DNA of 64,000 nt from Paramacrobiotus metropolitanus (lineage: Eukaryota; Tardigrada; Eutardigrada; Parachela; Macrobiotidae): positions 1,116,001-1,180,000 of the forward strand of contig NW_026570255.1 of assembly GCF_019649055.1 (NCBI RefSeq), given 5' to 3'. Every line of letters begins with the position of its first letter. The first letter of the stretch is position 1. The notes beneath the pieces were generated by a model. The model saw only the letters and a list, made by a program, of their open reading frames with translations, was not told the DNA's origin and did not search any database. This document shows, one piece after another, positions 30,571 to 42,572 of the stretch. The translations under genes and the position numbers were made by a program.

Positions 30571-31302
30571 ATATGTTTCTTGTCTTCGGTATTCTGCAAA
30601 CAGTAAATCTGGGGAACGTCGCTATAAAATTACGGAAGGCAGAATTTCAGATTTTAAACGGCATTTGAAGCGACTGCAGTACAGCTGTGGTTTTGCAGGC
30701 TCTACCGGTTGCCCTAAAACTGGCGACCAATTCACAAGCGCGCGTACGTACAAACACAGCTTTGAAAGCCGTTGTAAAAGTTGCACGGACCGTGATTGCC
30801 CAGCTTGTCTTCTGTCATTCGGTCAGCGCAACCGTATATTACAATAACAAGGTGGTGGTTCTCTCACACAGTTCCACAACTACTTGGAGGTGCTACACGT
30901 TGCACGGTTGTACTGATAAATGTAACAAAATAAACAGAAATCAATCAACAGAAAACATTATGCAAGCGGTACTAGCCGTTAATAATCGTTAATATTCCAT
31001 GGAGAAATTTGTTACACTGCGGAGAGACTAAAGCCCCGGTCATACTTGGTGTTCGAAGCCTTTAAAACAGTTCTAATCAAAATATGTGTTAACAGTATGA
31101 CCGCAAGCTGTTCTAAGCACCTTTTTCTTAGAACAAAAAACTGACCACTCTTTGCACAAAATCTTTAAAACATGTTTTATAGCCATATAAAACTTGTTTT
31201 AGTGGGGAGGGGCCTAATCAAACTTCTTAAGGTGTTTTAATACATTTAGACAATGTAGCGCTCAGGACCGGAACTGGATCCTGGTCACACATTCCCGTTG
31301 TT
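30571..31302. other. Intergenic, nothing recognised
   Basis: Upstream of F-box copy 4. Contains an imperfect AT-rich inverted repeat near 31165-31200 (aaaacatgttttata / tataaaacttgtttt) and no convincing gene. Confidence 0.4.
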
Positions 31303-32506
31303 TTTTTTTATTAGCACAAGCCAGTCACAGTGCAAATTTTGTTATTAAAACAAGATTAATTATAACAGGAAAATTTCTCTTAAGTTGTCCGTTACATCCA
31401 TAGTTCCAAAAACGGACACCGCATTTCCCCGTTGAATTTCGATAGACAGACGCTGGCGTAGAAATTCATGTGATCGCGGTTCACCAGTGTGCTGCTGCAG
31501 TCGCTTGCCGATTTCCTTCACTAGAGCGGATGCCGACTTTCCCCATGGCCCGAGTGTTTCGAAGGCCAAGGGCGCGAAAATGTATCTGCCGTCAAGGCAC
31601 GCGTAAAGACTGGTCTTCCTGTCTTCGGCATGGGCAGCGGCGGATCCAGCGGTTGCCGAAGTGGACTTGATGTGCGATGGGGCGACAGTGTCGACGCAAG
31701 TGACGTCCCAGGCCAAACACATGCCACGTTTCCAGGCGAACGTCGTGCACCCGTCCGGGCGACGATCGGACGTGTGGGATGTGCCGCGGGGCTCGAGCTT
31801 CGCTGGGATACCCGCCGAAACTAATGATCGGCAGACAATACTGTTTAACCCGCCATGGCGAGCGTGTCTACCGGCAGAGAAGGAGCATGACAGCCCGTGG
31901 TGGCCATAAACGTCAACTGGTTTGCGGCATTTTGCACATGAGTGTGCTTCACAGATTACTGCGCCCAGCCTTAGACCGACTGAAATCTTTAAAGTATCGT
32001 CATCGAGGAGGTTTCCAATGTGTGCCGAAGGCAGCGCATTCAACCAGATGCCGGCTTCTGGTTTAGACTGGGCAAGCAGGCGGGCTCTGTTAATTTCGTC
32101 GTCGCGAAAAACGTTCAACAATGTTGACAGCGACGCATTGCAGAGCGGTAGGTCCCATGATCTCTGAGACTTTTGGAAGTTGAGTTCGGGGGGATCTGTC
32201 TGGCCACTCTTCACTTTCCACTGTTCCCGTGCAACAGTAGTGTCCACTGCAGCGTGATTGGGAAGAAGCAATGACATTAGCGCAGATGCGGAATGAATCG
32301 AAGCCAAGTAGGCTGGGAGAGCTAATTCTTCCGCTCGACGAATGCCAATACCACCTCTGCTCACGGGGAGAGACGCTTGCCGCCAACACGGATAATCATT
32401 CTTGTTGGTGCGCACATTGCACAAGGTCTGAAAACACTCGCGCGTCACTTCGTCAAGCTGGTAGAGCTGTTGCGGTTGCTTCCACGCGTTGCAGCACCGT
32501 AACATG
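31303..32506 (-). mobile_element. 5'-truncated non-LTR retrotransposon (RLE type)
   Basis: A 381-codon minus-strand frame (32505-31360) aligns throughout with the C-terminal part of the element at 56737-59494: ASLPVSRGGIGIRRAEELALPAYLAS, ARLLAQSKPEAGIWLNALPS, GNLLDDDTLKISVGLRLGA. It ends in the CCHC motif (CAKCRKPVDVYGHHGLSC) and a PD-(D/E)xK-like nuclease signature (RRPDG...LAWDVTCVDT). The copy begins after the RT catalytic region, as expected from 5' truncation during target-primed reverse transcription. An A-rich 3' tail (plus-strand ttttttttta at 31301-31310) is followed by ttcccgttgtt (31292-31302), which is repeated at 32507-32517: an 11-bp target-site duplication. Frame intact but truncated. 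Confidence 0.85.
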
Positions 32507-32517
32507 TTCCCGTTGTT

Positions 32518-34500
32518 ATATCAGCCGGCAAATGCGGATATTGTTTGAATGGTACACTTAAAAAAAGTGCGTCCAACTGTCAAAAACACATAGGTCATAC
32601 TTTGTGAATTTATTTTCAGATACGGGTTTTGCTGCTATCATTTAAACGCACCCCATACGTAATAATTAACAAAAAATTGTAATAATTTGACCGTTTGTAA
32701 TACTTAGCATGTAATAAGTTACTTTGAAGGTAACTCTGTTTTGCAGTAAGAAAATCTGTAAACATTGCGGTTAAACCGACTTACACACCAAGCAGGCGGT
32801 TTAGTTGATACGGCGTGCGCTGTACTATAAGAAGCATCGTTGTCAAGTGTATTTGAAGCGGTTGTGGCAACGGGCTCGAAAACATCAATGCAAGCAAGCA
32901 GGTACGATGTTTTACACCCAGAAGTCAAATTGATGTGATGTAGATGTGGCTCGTCTAATATTTTTTTCCGGCAGCCTACCTGATGTATTTTTAGAAAAGA
33001 AGCACCTGGCGTTCAGACCATAGTACAGGATCTGATGGACGTCCCATATGTGCCAACTGTTCGAAAGAAAAGGCGCATCGAAAATGTTTCCGCAACTGAC
33101 GCCATCTTTGAATGTTCTTATTTGTGTTTTCCGCAACAAAAATGGTAAAAGTGATTTGATGACATTTAATGTTATGACTAGTGGTCAGGAACACAAAAGT
33201 CGGATCCTGTATCGCATCAGCGTGAAGACTTTACCTAAACGCAAGGTAAAACGTGAAGTCGACATTGTTCCGAACGCACCAGCATATTTTTTTCACCAAG
33301 TAGATTATCCGTTGTCAAAGCACAAACTTTCCAGCCAAGTTCAACATTCAGTTGAACGAAAGGGAAAGAAAGAACCTGAGAACTCTGTTGCAGGTACGAT
33401 TTCCAAAAGATTTACGCGACACATCTAAAACGTGATTTGGTTCAGCAAGCACCAGAATGATTTCTTCTACGTAAAAGATGTCCCGTGGATCAAACGTATA
33501 CTCCCCAGCAAATTTCATCATTCATTTGAACGAAGCCAAATGAAAAAAGCTGATGATTTTCATGCGGGTATGATTCTCCTTTATTAATTTACGCAGCGCA
33601 AACTGAAAAAAGTTTCGCGCAAAGCAGGAACCCTCCTTAGCATGGTTTTGCTGAATCGAAAGTTAAGCTGACTTCAGTGCTTATTAATAGTAGTGGCAGC
33701 AAAGCATAAACGTAGGCACACAACTTCAGAGGAAGGAAGTCCATATCCATCATACCAAGCGGAAGTTTAGCTTTTATATAATGATTTCGGGTCATGAAAC
33801 CAAATTTCCAAATTTAAAGAATGTGATCGCATTTCCGCATGTTAAAATAAGATTATGCGCCAACTCCGCTTCCGTCGAATCAAGCAAATCGTGAGCTTTA
33901 TTTACGGAAATGTTTTCTTGAATTATTTCGTTTTGCTTAATTTACGCTTATAATTTCAGCCTTTTATGGAAACACAACTGACACCCGCTTTTACATCGTT
34001 AAACAGAAGCTCGAAGGGCAATTGTATGAAAACAGTTAGTCTTCAACGTACTGTGCTGAAGTTTGCTTATATCCTAGAATGCTCCTTCCTATAACAGCAG
34101 CCGTCTCACAGTTTTTATGGGAAGCATTAAAAAGTGCCACGAATTGGTGTGCTAGGAGCGCGTGCTCCATTAATGTGACTGCGCCTTTCTGAGTGGCGTG
34201 AAATGCCACTGGAGAACAAACGGAAAAATAAGGAATCTCCGAATATTAAGGTCTGTATGTCTAACATGATGTTTTGTAAATATGTAGGTAAAAAATTTGT
34301 GTGTAGCACCAAGCGGCTCTAACTGATTTCACGGCGATGGATATAATACGGAGATGCGGATTTGAAACGTTTGTCAAAATTGCTGGAATAGTCAAATAGC
34401 AAGAACAAATAAGTGTTCTGGATCATGAAATGTTCACGGTAAGGTTTGGATGTTTAACTAAGCGATTGCAGTTAGCTTAGAAAATGCTTCATGCATTCTC
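32518..34500. other. Gene-poor AT-rich stretch
   Basis: Only short open frames. The longest, on the plus strand at 33048-33428, is Lys-rich with no recognisable domain and could include an exon ending at a GTACGA donor at 33394. Nothing else supported. Confidence 0.35.
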
Positions 34501-34639
34501 CTTCTTTTGTCCACTACGCTCTGCGCGTACGTATTACAGGTGCTAAGCTACAGCTGTAAAATAGAAGTTAACGGTTTAAGTAATATTTTTATCTTCCTTT
34601 GGTGCAACGGAATACAGGGCGCTATCTTAAAAACTGAAA

Positions 34640-36245
34640 TACATAAAATCCAGGAGGTATTATCACCCCCTGTTTCCACCTGTCCGTTCGAATGCATCCG
34701 TTCAACTGGTAGAGGAGGAAAGCTTGGACTTCCTATCGGTTTGGAACATCACCACGATTACGCAAAGGTAAAAGCACTCAAGTTTCGAAAAGCCTAAAAC
34801 AAATGTTTCTTCCAATCAAAAGCACCCGTTGGTTGTGTAAATCGTGTTCCATAAAATTTCAAAAGCTGTGATTCTTTCGGCTTTTCTTGGGTTGCATATC
34901 ACATGGTTATTATACTGGTGGTTACTTCAGGAATATTTTCTGATTTCGGTGGGAAGCCTAAGACCATTCTGAGGCCATCGGTTCGTTGTCGAAAATATAT
35001 CGCGCGATGCCTGTACGACATGGTTTTCGATCCGAAAACGGAAAAATATCATATTTACCCAGATCCCGAGAAATATGTGCGCCTAACCCGGGAGCTGTTA
35101 TTCACCAGGCAGTTGTGCAGCTTTATAGTTCAGAGCATGTAAGAACGAGTAAGCGGATTATATTTTGAATGGATAGTTTTTTTGATTTGATTTTCAAGTA
35201 GCTGTTATGCAGGGTGAATTGCCAATCGACATTTTCGGGGATTGCCAAAACGTTTGCGCGCGGTAACAAAATTTAGTTGTAAGTAACAGTGTACCTGTTT
35301 CTAAGTACCTTTTGATTGCTGTTTTTTTCAGATATAACGGGCAAGAAAATTTTTCTGGCGTTTTTTCGCTTCGAAGTGGAGAATGAGATGCGGGAAGAAA
35401 ATATGCTGGACTATGACTTTGTCAACGACACGGACTGGGATCACGTTCTACCAGTTATGGAAAAAATTCGGTGCGCAAAAATGTATCAACATGTTTGCGT
35501 CGAAGCATGCGAATCAAATGGTTGCAAATGGATGGTAGTTGGGGACGGCATCTGTAATCCTACGTGCCGGCAGTGTGAATACAAACAAACTGTAAGTTTA
35601 CACAAAGACTTTAAAATTCCACATCTAATACTAGTAAGTCGTAGGCGGTAATACTAATGAACAGTTTTGTGCAGCATACCATCAGAGGAATGCCCCTTTT
35701 GAATTATCCAAATACTGCCAGGAAGAACCAGTTAGAGGACGGGATGAATTATTTTGCGCCAAGCATAAAATCATTGCTGAAAAACAAGGACTACCCACAA
35801 ACGTGTCTAACGTTACACCTTAGACCTTAGCGCACGCGAAATTGCATTTACAAGGTAGCAGTGGCATTTCCTTGCCTCATGTGGAAATTTTAGTAGCTCA
35901 ATTGTTGTATTAAATTTTTTGTGAGGACTTGAACATTTGGGAAATTCCGTGCTTGGTACGACTGAATTGCCTGAACGCTGCGAGGGTGGAAAGTTGCCCG
36001 AAAACGATAAACAGGAAGATGTTGCCACCTTTTCTCCAGAACCAGAATTGGATGAATTATCTGAAAGCCCCAAAGACGTTGAATTGCCTGAACACGAAGA
36101 ATTAAAAGATCTTTTCAGTTCTTCTCCAGATCCAGTTTTGGCGGTTGTGGAAGCTGCAAATAACAACGTCGGCGACCTCAGTTGTTCAAAAAACCTTAAC
36201 GATAACGCGGAATCGAAATCGTTTCAGATGTTGCTGGACAATTAA
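34640..36245 (+). pseudogene. Decayed cysteine-rich multi-exon locus
   Basis: Several exon-like open pieces follow each other on the plus strand. About 34640-34766 carries SPPVSTCPFECIRSTGRGG and ends at an AAG|GTAAAA donor. About 34929-35135 (YDMVFDPKTEKYHIYPDPEKYVRLTRELLFTRQL) ends at GTAAGA. About 35332-35591 (MYQHVCVEACESNGCKWMVVGDGICNPTCRQCEYKQT) ends at ACT|GTAAGT. About 35675-35821 (KYCQEEPVRGRDELFCAKHKIIAEKQGLPTNV) follows a GTGCAG acceptor. An acidic piece at 35937-36245 is rich in ELPE-type repeats. The C...DGxxNPTCRQC and KYC...FCxKH patterns suggest a zinc-binding protein, and I vaguely associate this arrangement with uncharacterised invertebrate proteins near transposases, but cannot name it. 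Reading phases do not join cleanly between pieces, so it is either decayed or my splice choices are wrong. Confidence 0.35.
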
Positions 36246-36835
36246 AAGATGATCGTGCTAGATGCTTTTATAGCTGTTAGAAATGTTCTACGTTTAGAAA
36301 TCACACTAAATTTTGTAGCATTGTGATGGTGTTAGAGTTAGATAACGTGGAGTTAGATAACATCAGGTATATTTCAAACAAAACTAATCCGTTATTTTTT
36401 AAAATCGCTAAATAGTTCATCGATTGTCAGAAAGAAAAGGAAATACCCTATGACAAAGCATGTCGAACCCCCCAACGCGACATATGTAAGCGCTCATTTT
36501 CCCAGCGCCGATCCATTCCAACTGCATAAGCTGTTTACTCATTCGCCTGAAGAACGGAGGAAGTTCTCTTGGCTTGCGTTGGACGTGAGCACGTTGATAC
36601 GGATCTCAATAGCTTAATGTAGCACATAATGTCCGATGCAGCACATAATGTAGCACATGCAGCTTAATGTAACACATAATGAAAGAACTCTCCAGCAAGC
36701 GACCTCAGAAGCCTCACTCAGCCTAACCATGTCTGCGGGGTGCGGTACGCAAGCTTGAAACATTGAGAGAGAGTATGCACTGAAAGCGACCACCTTTGCG
36801 GAGCGTTATGATATCTGCATGGAGCATTTTTTAAC

Positions 36836-37185
36836 GGCCCGCGCTCAAGCTCTGACTCAGACTCTGACCGCTCAAACTCGGACTCTGACTTTCCAAACTC
36901 TGACTCTGAATCTGACTAAATAACCTAAGAATAACTTAAGAAACCTAAGAAACCTAAAAAAACTAAGAAACCTAAGAAACCTAAGAAACCTAAGAAACCT
37001 AAGAAACCTAAGAAACCTAAGAAACCTAAGAAACCTTCAGAGTCAGAGTCAGACTTTGAGCGGTCAGAGTCAGACTTTGAGTAGTCAGAGTCAGAGTTTG
37101 AGTGGTCAGAGTCAGACTTTGAGTAGTCAGAGTCAGAGTATGGGTGGTCAGAATCAGAGTCAGAGTCAGAGTTGGAGTCTAGGCC
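36836..37185. mobile_element. MULE-like foldback MITE, copy A
   Basis: Ends GGCCCGCGCTCAAGCTCTGAC at left and, inverted, ...GAGTTGGAGTCTAGGCC at right. The two arms are built of ctctgactctgac-type repeats that are inverted relative to each other. The centre (about 36925-37035) is a (cctaagaaa)n array. Flanks ttttttaac (36827-36835) and ttttttact (37186-37194) are a candidate 9-bp target duplication (7/9). A second copy in reverse orientation lies at 41598-41839. Confidence 0.6.
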
Positions 37186-37612
37186 TTTTTTACTACTTTA
37201 GCCAAGGCTCGCCACCATCAGAAGGTAGCCTCTCATCACGCGGGCTCGTCACCTAGCTCACGCTGGACAAATGACTGCACCACATTTACTAACTGCACCC
37301 CGGTGTCGACCTCGGAACTCTTTCTCCTTGAGTTTCTTGCATTTGCCGAGTCACAGCGTTGCCGTCTGTTTGACTTTGTTTGCTCAAATTGTTTAGTATT
37401 CCGTTGAAATGCTAAAGACACGAACATGTCTATCGGAGCATGTGTACTGTGCCTCAGATGTACTCTGAAGATGTGAATGACTGGAATTTGGAAATGTCAG
37501 TACTGATCCCTCTACAACTTAAAGAGCTTATCTAAAATTGGGTTTTCGGAAATTTGCCTTGTTCCTTCTACACCAAGTGAAAACTGGGAACAACAAACCG
37601 GCTATTACCGTC

Positions 37613-37669
37613 TGTAACCGTCCAAAACGTCCGGACGTCTGAGACGTCCGGACGTTTTGGACGGTTACA
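37613..37669. repeat. Perfect 57-nt palindrome
   Basis: 28 bp on each side of a single central base (tgtaaccgtccaaaacgtcc... and its exact reverse complement). A related, diverged sequence is at about 43047-43132. Probably a very short palindromic transposon derivative. Confidence 0.7.
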
Positions 37670-38129
37670 ACCGTCACATGAACGAACTTCTTCGCATAGG
37701 ATTGGCGCCGACATGTTCTGCATGCGGCAGCGATAAAATCTTGCGCGCACAGATTTCCAAGAAGATACGTAAATGACCAGGGATACAAGTAGGGGTGTGT
37801 TTTTATAAATGAAGCACTGGCCACTGCATAGGCATCCACGGGATTTGCTCGAACAAAACTCAACGCGCGACGATGTACATACACCGCATTCGCCGCTCAC
37901 GCCGTTAAAGAGTTGCTGCAGCCGTGCCGGCGTTCTTCCGGTCATTCTGCTTGCCACAGGAACGTGATGCCGGTGACGAATATTTTTATATGGGCTGCTT
38001 TGTCGCTTTGTCTGTGCTGTGTTACCTAATCAAGGTTGTGGCTGCTTGGGTTGGCTGCGCTATATTAAAGAGCATCGGGATCGGGAGCGGAAGCGGGGCC
38101 GGGATGCGGCATATGTGGAACTCTTGACC

Positions 38130-39824
38130 AGTGATGAATAGCAGTAAACACAGCTCATAATTGTTTCAAGATTATATCACTTGCAGATATGTTCACGATG
38201 GTATGATTAGCTGTAAAATATTGACATACGACTGCAGTGCAGTAAGCACAATTTTTGTTGATTGCTATTGCTAAATCACTACGGTTTCTTAAAGATGGGT
38301 TGGGCATAAAGAAAGAGTCCAGGAAGGCGTGATGAAACATAATTCGTACAGATTGCCGAGAGCGCTCTGTGAAACGCAGCAATACATTCGTCAGCACTGT
38401 CTCAAACGATAAACCAAAAAAAGCAATATTTAGCCTGATTAATCCAAAAGACTCAAACACAAAAACGAGCGGAATTGAGAAAAACCGAGCAAAAACTTTC
38501 CAATCAGCCGAAATCAAAGCCAATTTGATCGATTCGGCCTGTAATTTAGCTCGGAAAAGAACGTAGAATAACGTAGAATTTTAACTACACAACATTTAAA
38601 GAGCCACAGAAAACAAGTATGAAAATCATAAGATCGAAGACCACAGCAATAAGCGAAGAAAAAAAGTTCGAACATAAAAGAGCACCCAAAAAACAAGTGT
38701 CATGAGAACGGAAACCTGATATTACCATGTTATAAATTAAAAATTGCTGTTGTTCAGCAGAGAGCGTTGATGTACCTAACGTTGCAATTTCGGCTTTGGG
38801 GGTGGTCTCTAGTTTTTTTATGTAAAGAACTGGAGTATAATAGTAACCGTGTTTTGCCAATACACGGAATGGGGCGATTAGGCACGGGACAATTTTCATG
38901 AAATTCTTAAGCAGAGATTTTGATAGCAAATTTCTGGCCAGCCCTTTAGACGTTTATCTGGTTCAACACTGCCTCTGCAAGAGCTACTGCAGCTACTGAT
39001 ACTGTAAATTACATTAGCTACTGTAAAAAGCTAGAACCGGCGATTTTTTGTGCAGCTCGTATTGCGGCAAAAAATCAGGGAAATACTTCTAAAAATCAAC
39101 TAGAAAACTAACTTATCAATTAATTTTCCGAAAAAACAAATTTTCGGAAAGCTACCAAGTGTTTTAACTGGATAACTGCATACTCGCCAAAGTATGAGGA
39201 AATAGTTGTTGTTTTACCTAGACATTCATTGTGTGGTGTATCGATGCAGCACCGCGAAGAAAACAGTGTCGTTACTCACCTCTAGTAGAGGTGAGTAACG
39301 ACAGAATGTTTGTATTTTCTGGTCACACTCGTTCATTTCAATGTAAATTACCCACAAACGTACTTTTCCAGCCACTGACTACCTGCTGATTTTTTCACAT
39401 TGTCAAGATTGATGAGCACGAATTCAGGCCGATAAAGATCTCCAGCATGGCGGAGGATTTATCCCCGGCCTTGTAGTGAGAGAGGGTGCGCCAGAACGAT
39501 GTCATATCGTCGTCGTTGGACACGATCAACGGTAACCATAACCGCAAATCGTTATTATTTGATTTTGACTTTGGTAAGATTGAGTGAGTCTAACAAACTT
39601 TAGTGATGTCCGTTAAAAGGAAATAAAATGGTGTTGTGAAAGCGAAAGCAAACCGTGCTCTTGAACTAGCACAAACTTAATTTCCGGTGCTGGCCCTGCC
39701 TCCAAAAGCAGTAAGTACACTAAGTGCGACCGCCCTGGGTAATTATGACTGTTTCGCTGCAGTAAAACGCACTTGCAGTTTCAGCGCTTGTTGGCTCTTG
39801 CAAACCGCAACAAAAAGTGAGAAT
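38130..39824. other. Intergenic, with one perfect palindrome
   Basis: No gene recognised; open frames here are short and overlap on both strands. The only striking structure is the palindrome at 39267-39303. Confidence 0.4.
39267..39303. repeat. Perfect 37-nt palindrome
   Basis: tgtcgttactcacctcta (39267-39284), one base, then its exact reverse complement to 39303: an 18-bp stem. Confidence 0.75.
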
Positions 39825-41356
39825 AGCCGCTAGATGAAGTGGCTCCACTTTTAGATCTGGCCGCTGCCTGGCCCTGGCCGGGCACTGAGCACGAACCTTC
39901 CTCCCACCGGGAGGCGCGCACTTTGCTTTTTAATATTATCAAACCCCTCTCTCAGATATCAATCATATCATCACTTTGACACTGATCACTTTGACACTGT
40001 CTAAATGTTATTTGTGAATATTTTTTCCGTTTAAAGATAATTTTTATCCAAAATATTCTCCTTACCTTCGTGAGAGCTCTGGCTATCATAAAGAAAGGCC
40101 AGAATGCCCATTGATGGGATATTACACCCCTGCCCCTGCCAGGGGCACCCCATAAACCACAAAAAACCAGATTTACAGACATCAGAGCTCTGGCATTATG
40201 CTCTTACTCTAATTATCGTACGTCCCTAACAACTCCAAGAATAAGAGAGCTAGCAAAATAAAATTAAAACATGTAGAATGTCGGTAGAGTCAGAGTGAAA
40301 ATGTTTGAAATCAAAAATAATTCTGTACGAGAAAAGTGTGTACACTGGGCGTGCATTTTCCCGTATACCAGACTCTGTGCAGCCAGTAGGCGCAGCCACG
40401 CGTCCGATCACTTCGGCCGCGTTACATTTCGGCCGCACAGGTTCATTTCGGCCAACGTTCATTTCGGCCGTGGCTCACTTCGGCTAACACTCATTTCGGC
40501 CAACACTCATTTCGGCCAACGCTCATTTCGGCAACTGGATGTGTCGGCCATCTTAGGCTCTCTTAGGTTTCCTGAGTTTTCGTAGGTTTGCTTAGGTCTT
40601 CTTCTGTTTTCTTAGGTTTTCTTATGTTTTCTTAGGATTCTTAAGTTTGTTAGGGTTTCCTAGGTTTATTATGGCTTCTTGGGTTTCTTAGGCTTTCTTA
40701 GGTTTCTTAAGTTTATTATGGTTTCTTAGGATTCTTAGGTTTCTGTTTCTTAGGTTTCTCAGGTCTCTTAGGTTTTCTTAGGTTTCTTGGGTTTCTGTAT
40801 AGGTTTTCTTATGTTTCTTAGGTTATGGACCTATAGTTTATTTGGCTTTCTTAGGTTTTCGTATTTATTCTTAGGTCATTCTCAGATGATTAAGATCTGA
40901 TGATTTCTTTCCGTTTTTTAAATTTTTTTCTGGGTGTCGTGCGGCTAACTCACCCGGGACGATTGACTTCGTGTGATCGATCTTATAACGGTCGACGATG
41001 TGTTAATAAGAACCCTTGGAAAGGAGAGACATGATGGTGCATTGGTGACAGTAGGACTTCCAAAATTGTTTGAAAAACAGTGGGTGCTGGATGAAGTAGA
41101 AATACTTTGTAGAAGAAAAGTTCGTGCTAACGATAATTATTCAGCTACTTTTACGCTGCAGAATAAAAGTTTTGGCAAGGCCTATTTTCGCCGAAATGTA
41201 CTTTGGCCGAAGTGAGTTGCGGCCGAAATGAATGACGGCCGAGATGAATGGCGGCCGAAGTGAGTGGCGGCCGAAAAACTTTGGCCGAAATGAGCGCGGC
41301 CGAAATGAAAACGGCCGAAGTGATCGGTAGCCGAGAAGCCACTTCATCTAGCGGCT
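39825..41356. mobile_element. Candidate foldback element with inverted tandem arrays
   Basis: Outermost, a 20-bp exact inverted repeat (agccgctagatgaagtggct at 39825-39844; reverse complement at 41337-41356). Inside, a tandem array of ~16-bp units containing catttcggcc (40405-40533, about 8 units) faces an inverted array of ggccgaaatg units (41185-41327, about 9 units). Both end in the matching cgatcacttcggccg. Between them lie a degenerate 9-10 bp ttcttaggt array (about 40545-40880) and about 300 bp of unique sequence. Long arms made of tandem repeats are the hallmark of Foldback-type elements. No transposase is present. Confidence 0.5.
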
Positions 41357-41597
41357 GCAGTACTTGGGCACTTTTCAAGTATTAATAATTATACTGCAGC
41401 TTTTGATGCCATTCTCAACGCAAAATTCAAATCATTATCCCTCTTTATCCATTGTCACTGTTTTATATGATTTGATCATCCCGGAGTCTACCTTTGGCTG
41501 CTAGTTACCGTGTTTAGTCTGTATTCGAAGGAATTTGTCACTGGAAATGACTCGCGCCTAATAATTCTCCAGTCCAGCTCTTTCATGCTTCGGAACA

Positions 41598-41839
41598 GGC
41601 CCAGACTCCAACTCTGATTCTGAGTCTGACTCTGACCGCTCAAAGTCTGACTCTAATTGTGAGGGTTTCTTAGGTTTCTTGGGTTTCTTAGGTTTCTTAG
41701 GTTTCTTAGGTTTCTTAGGTTTCTTAGGTTTCTTAGGTTTCTAAGTTTTCGTAGGTTTTTTAGGTTTCTTAGGTTGTTTTTTGGGTTTCTTAGGTTTTTC
41801 TCAGGTTATTCAGTCTGAGTCAGAGCTTGAGCACGGGCC
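41598..41839. mobile_element. MULE-like foldback MITE, copy B (inverted)
   Basis: The reverse complement starts GGCCCGTGCTCAAGCTCTGAC and ends GAGTTGGAGTCTGGGCC, matching copy A at 36836-37185. The centre is a (ttcttaggt)n array, shorter than in copy A. Flanks ttcggaaca (41589-41597) and tttggaaca (41840-41848) form a 9-bp target duplication with one mismatch. Confidence 0.65.
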
Positions 41840-42314
41840 TTTGGAACACTGTGTTGGTCGGCTACTGCTAGTTCCACTTACTCAACGTAAATTGTGCATT
41901 ATTCGTGCAGCAACGGTAGGCTCGCGATGGATACGTCCCATGACAATTTGCTGGGTAAGAATGCGGGTTAGCCATTCCTGTTGCACTGTCAGCAGCGCAG
42001 ACGAAAAGGATCGCTGAAGTGCTGCGTAACCACTGCGACGACGTACGACAAATTCCATTTAAATTGTAACGGATAGCACAGTGCAGCTAGAGCTAAATTC
42101 CGCAGCAGTTCAGGATGATAGAGAAACGTGGAATGTAACTCCTGTTCAATTACATCGTGCATTGCACTACTTTTTATAGCGCCCCGTGCCAGTAGCGCTC
42201 TGGCGATCTTGATACAGATTTTGATACGGTTTTGATACAAGTACTTAGGTACTTGGGAAAACCGCGGACCGTGAACCGCAGAGAATAAATGATATTTATT
42301 CGCCCCAGCAATTA

Positions 42315-42572
42315 GAGGAACCCATTTTGCACACGGACGCGCTTACCTTGTCACCAGAATTACCCGCAATCCCGTCTGCTCGGGTGGAATCCCCAGAAAC
42401 TGACTTTGAAGAACCCGAAGTAAGTCTCATGCAGTGGATTATGTCCTCGTCATTGTCTTTGCGTTATTTCATCGATACCTTTGTTTTGAGTGCTCTTTTC
42501 TTACGCTTTTCTATGCGCTTTTTAAATTTTTCGTTATTGCAGCAGAACAATCTTAGCAAGCGAAGCCGTTGA
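42315..42572 (+). other. Candidate two-exon gene end
   Basis: An acidic exon after a CGCCCCAG acceptor reads LEEPILHTDALTLSPELPA...ETDFEEPE and ends at GAA|GTAAGT (donor near 42421). A second exon after TTATTGCAG at about 42541 reads QNNLSKRSR-stop in phase 0. The acidic segment followed by a basic tail resembles in style the acidic piece at 35937-36245. No upstream exons were found, so this may be a gene-end relic. Confidence 0.3.

Noticed and set aside
37528-37957. Minus-strand ORFs around 37.5-37.9 kb as a gene
   Set aside because: They read through the 57-nt palindrome, overlap in two frames and show no domain; a fragment (AQDFIAAACRTC) only faintly resembles the F-box family.
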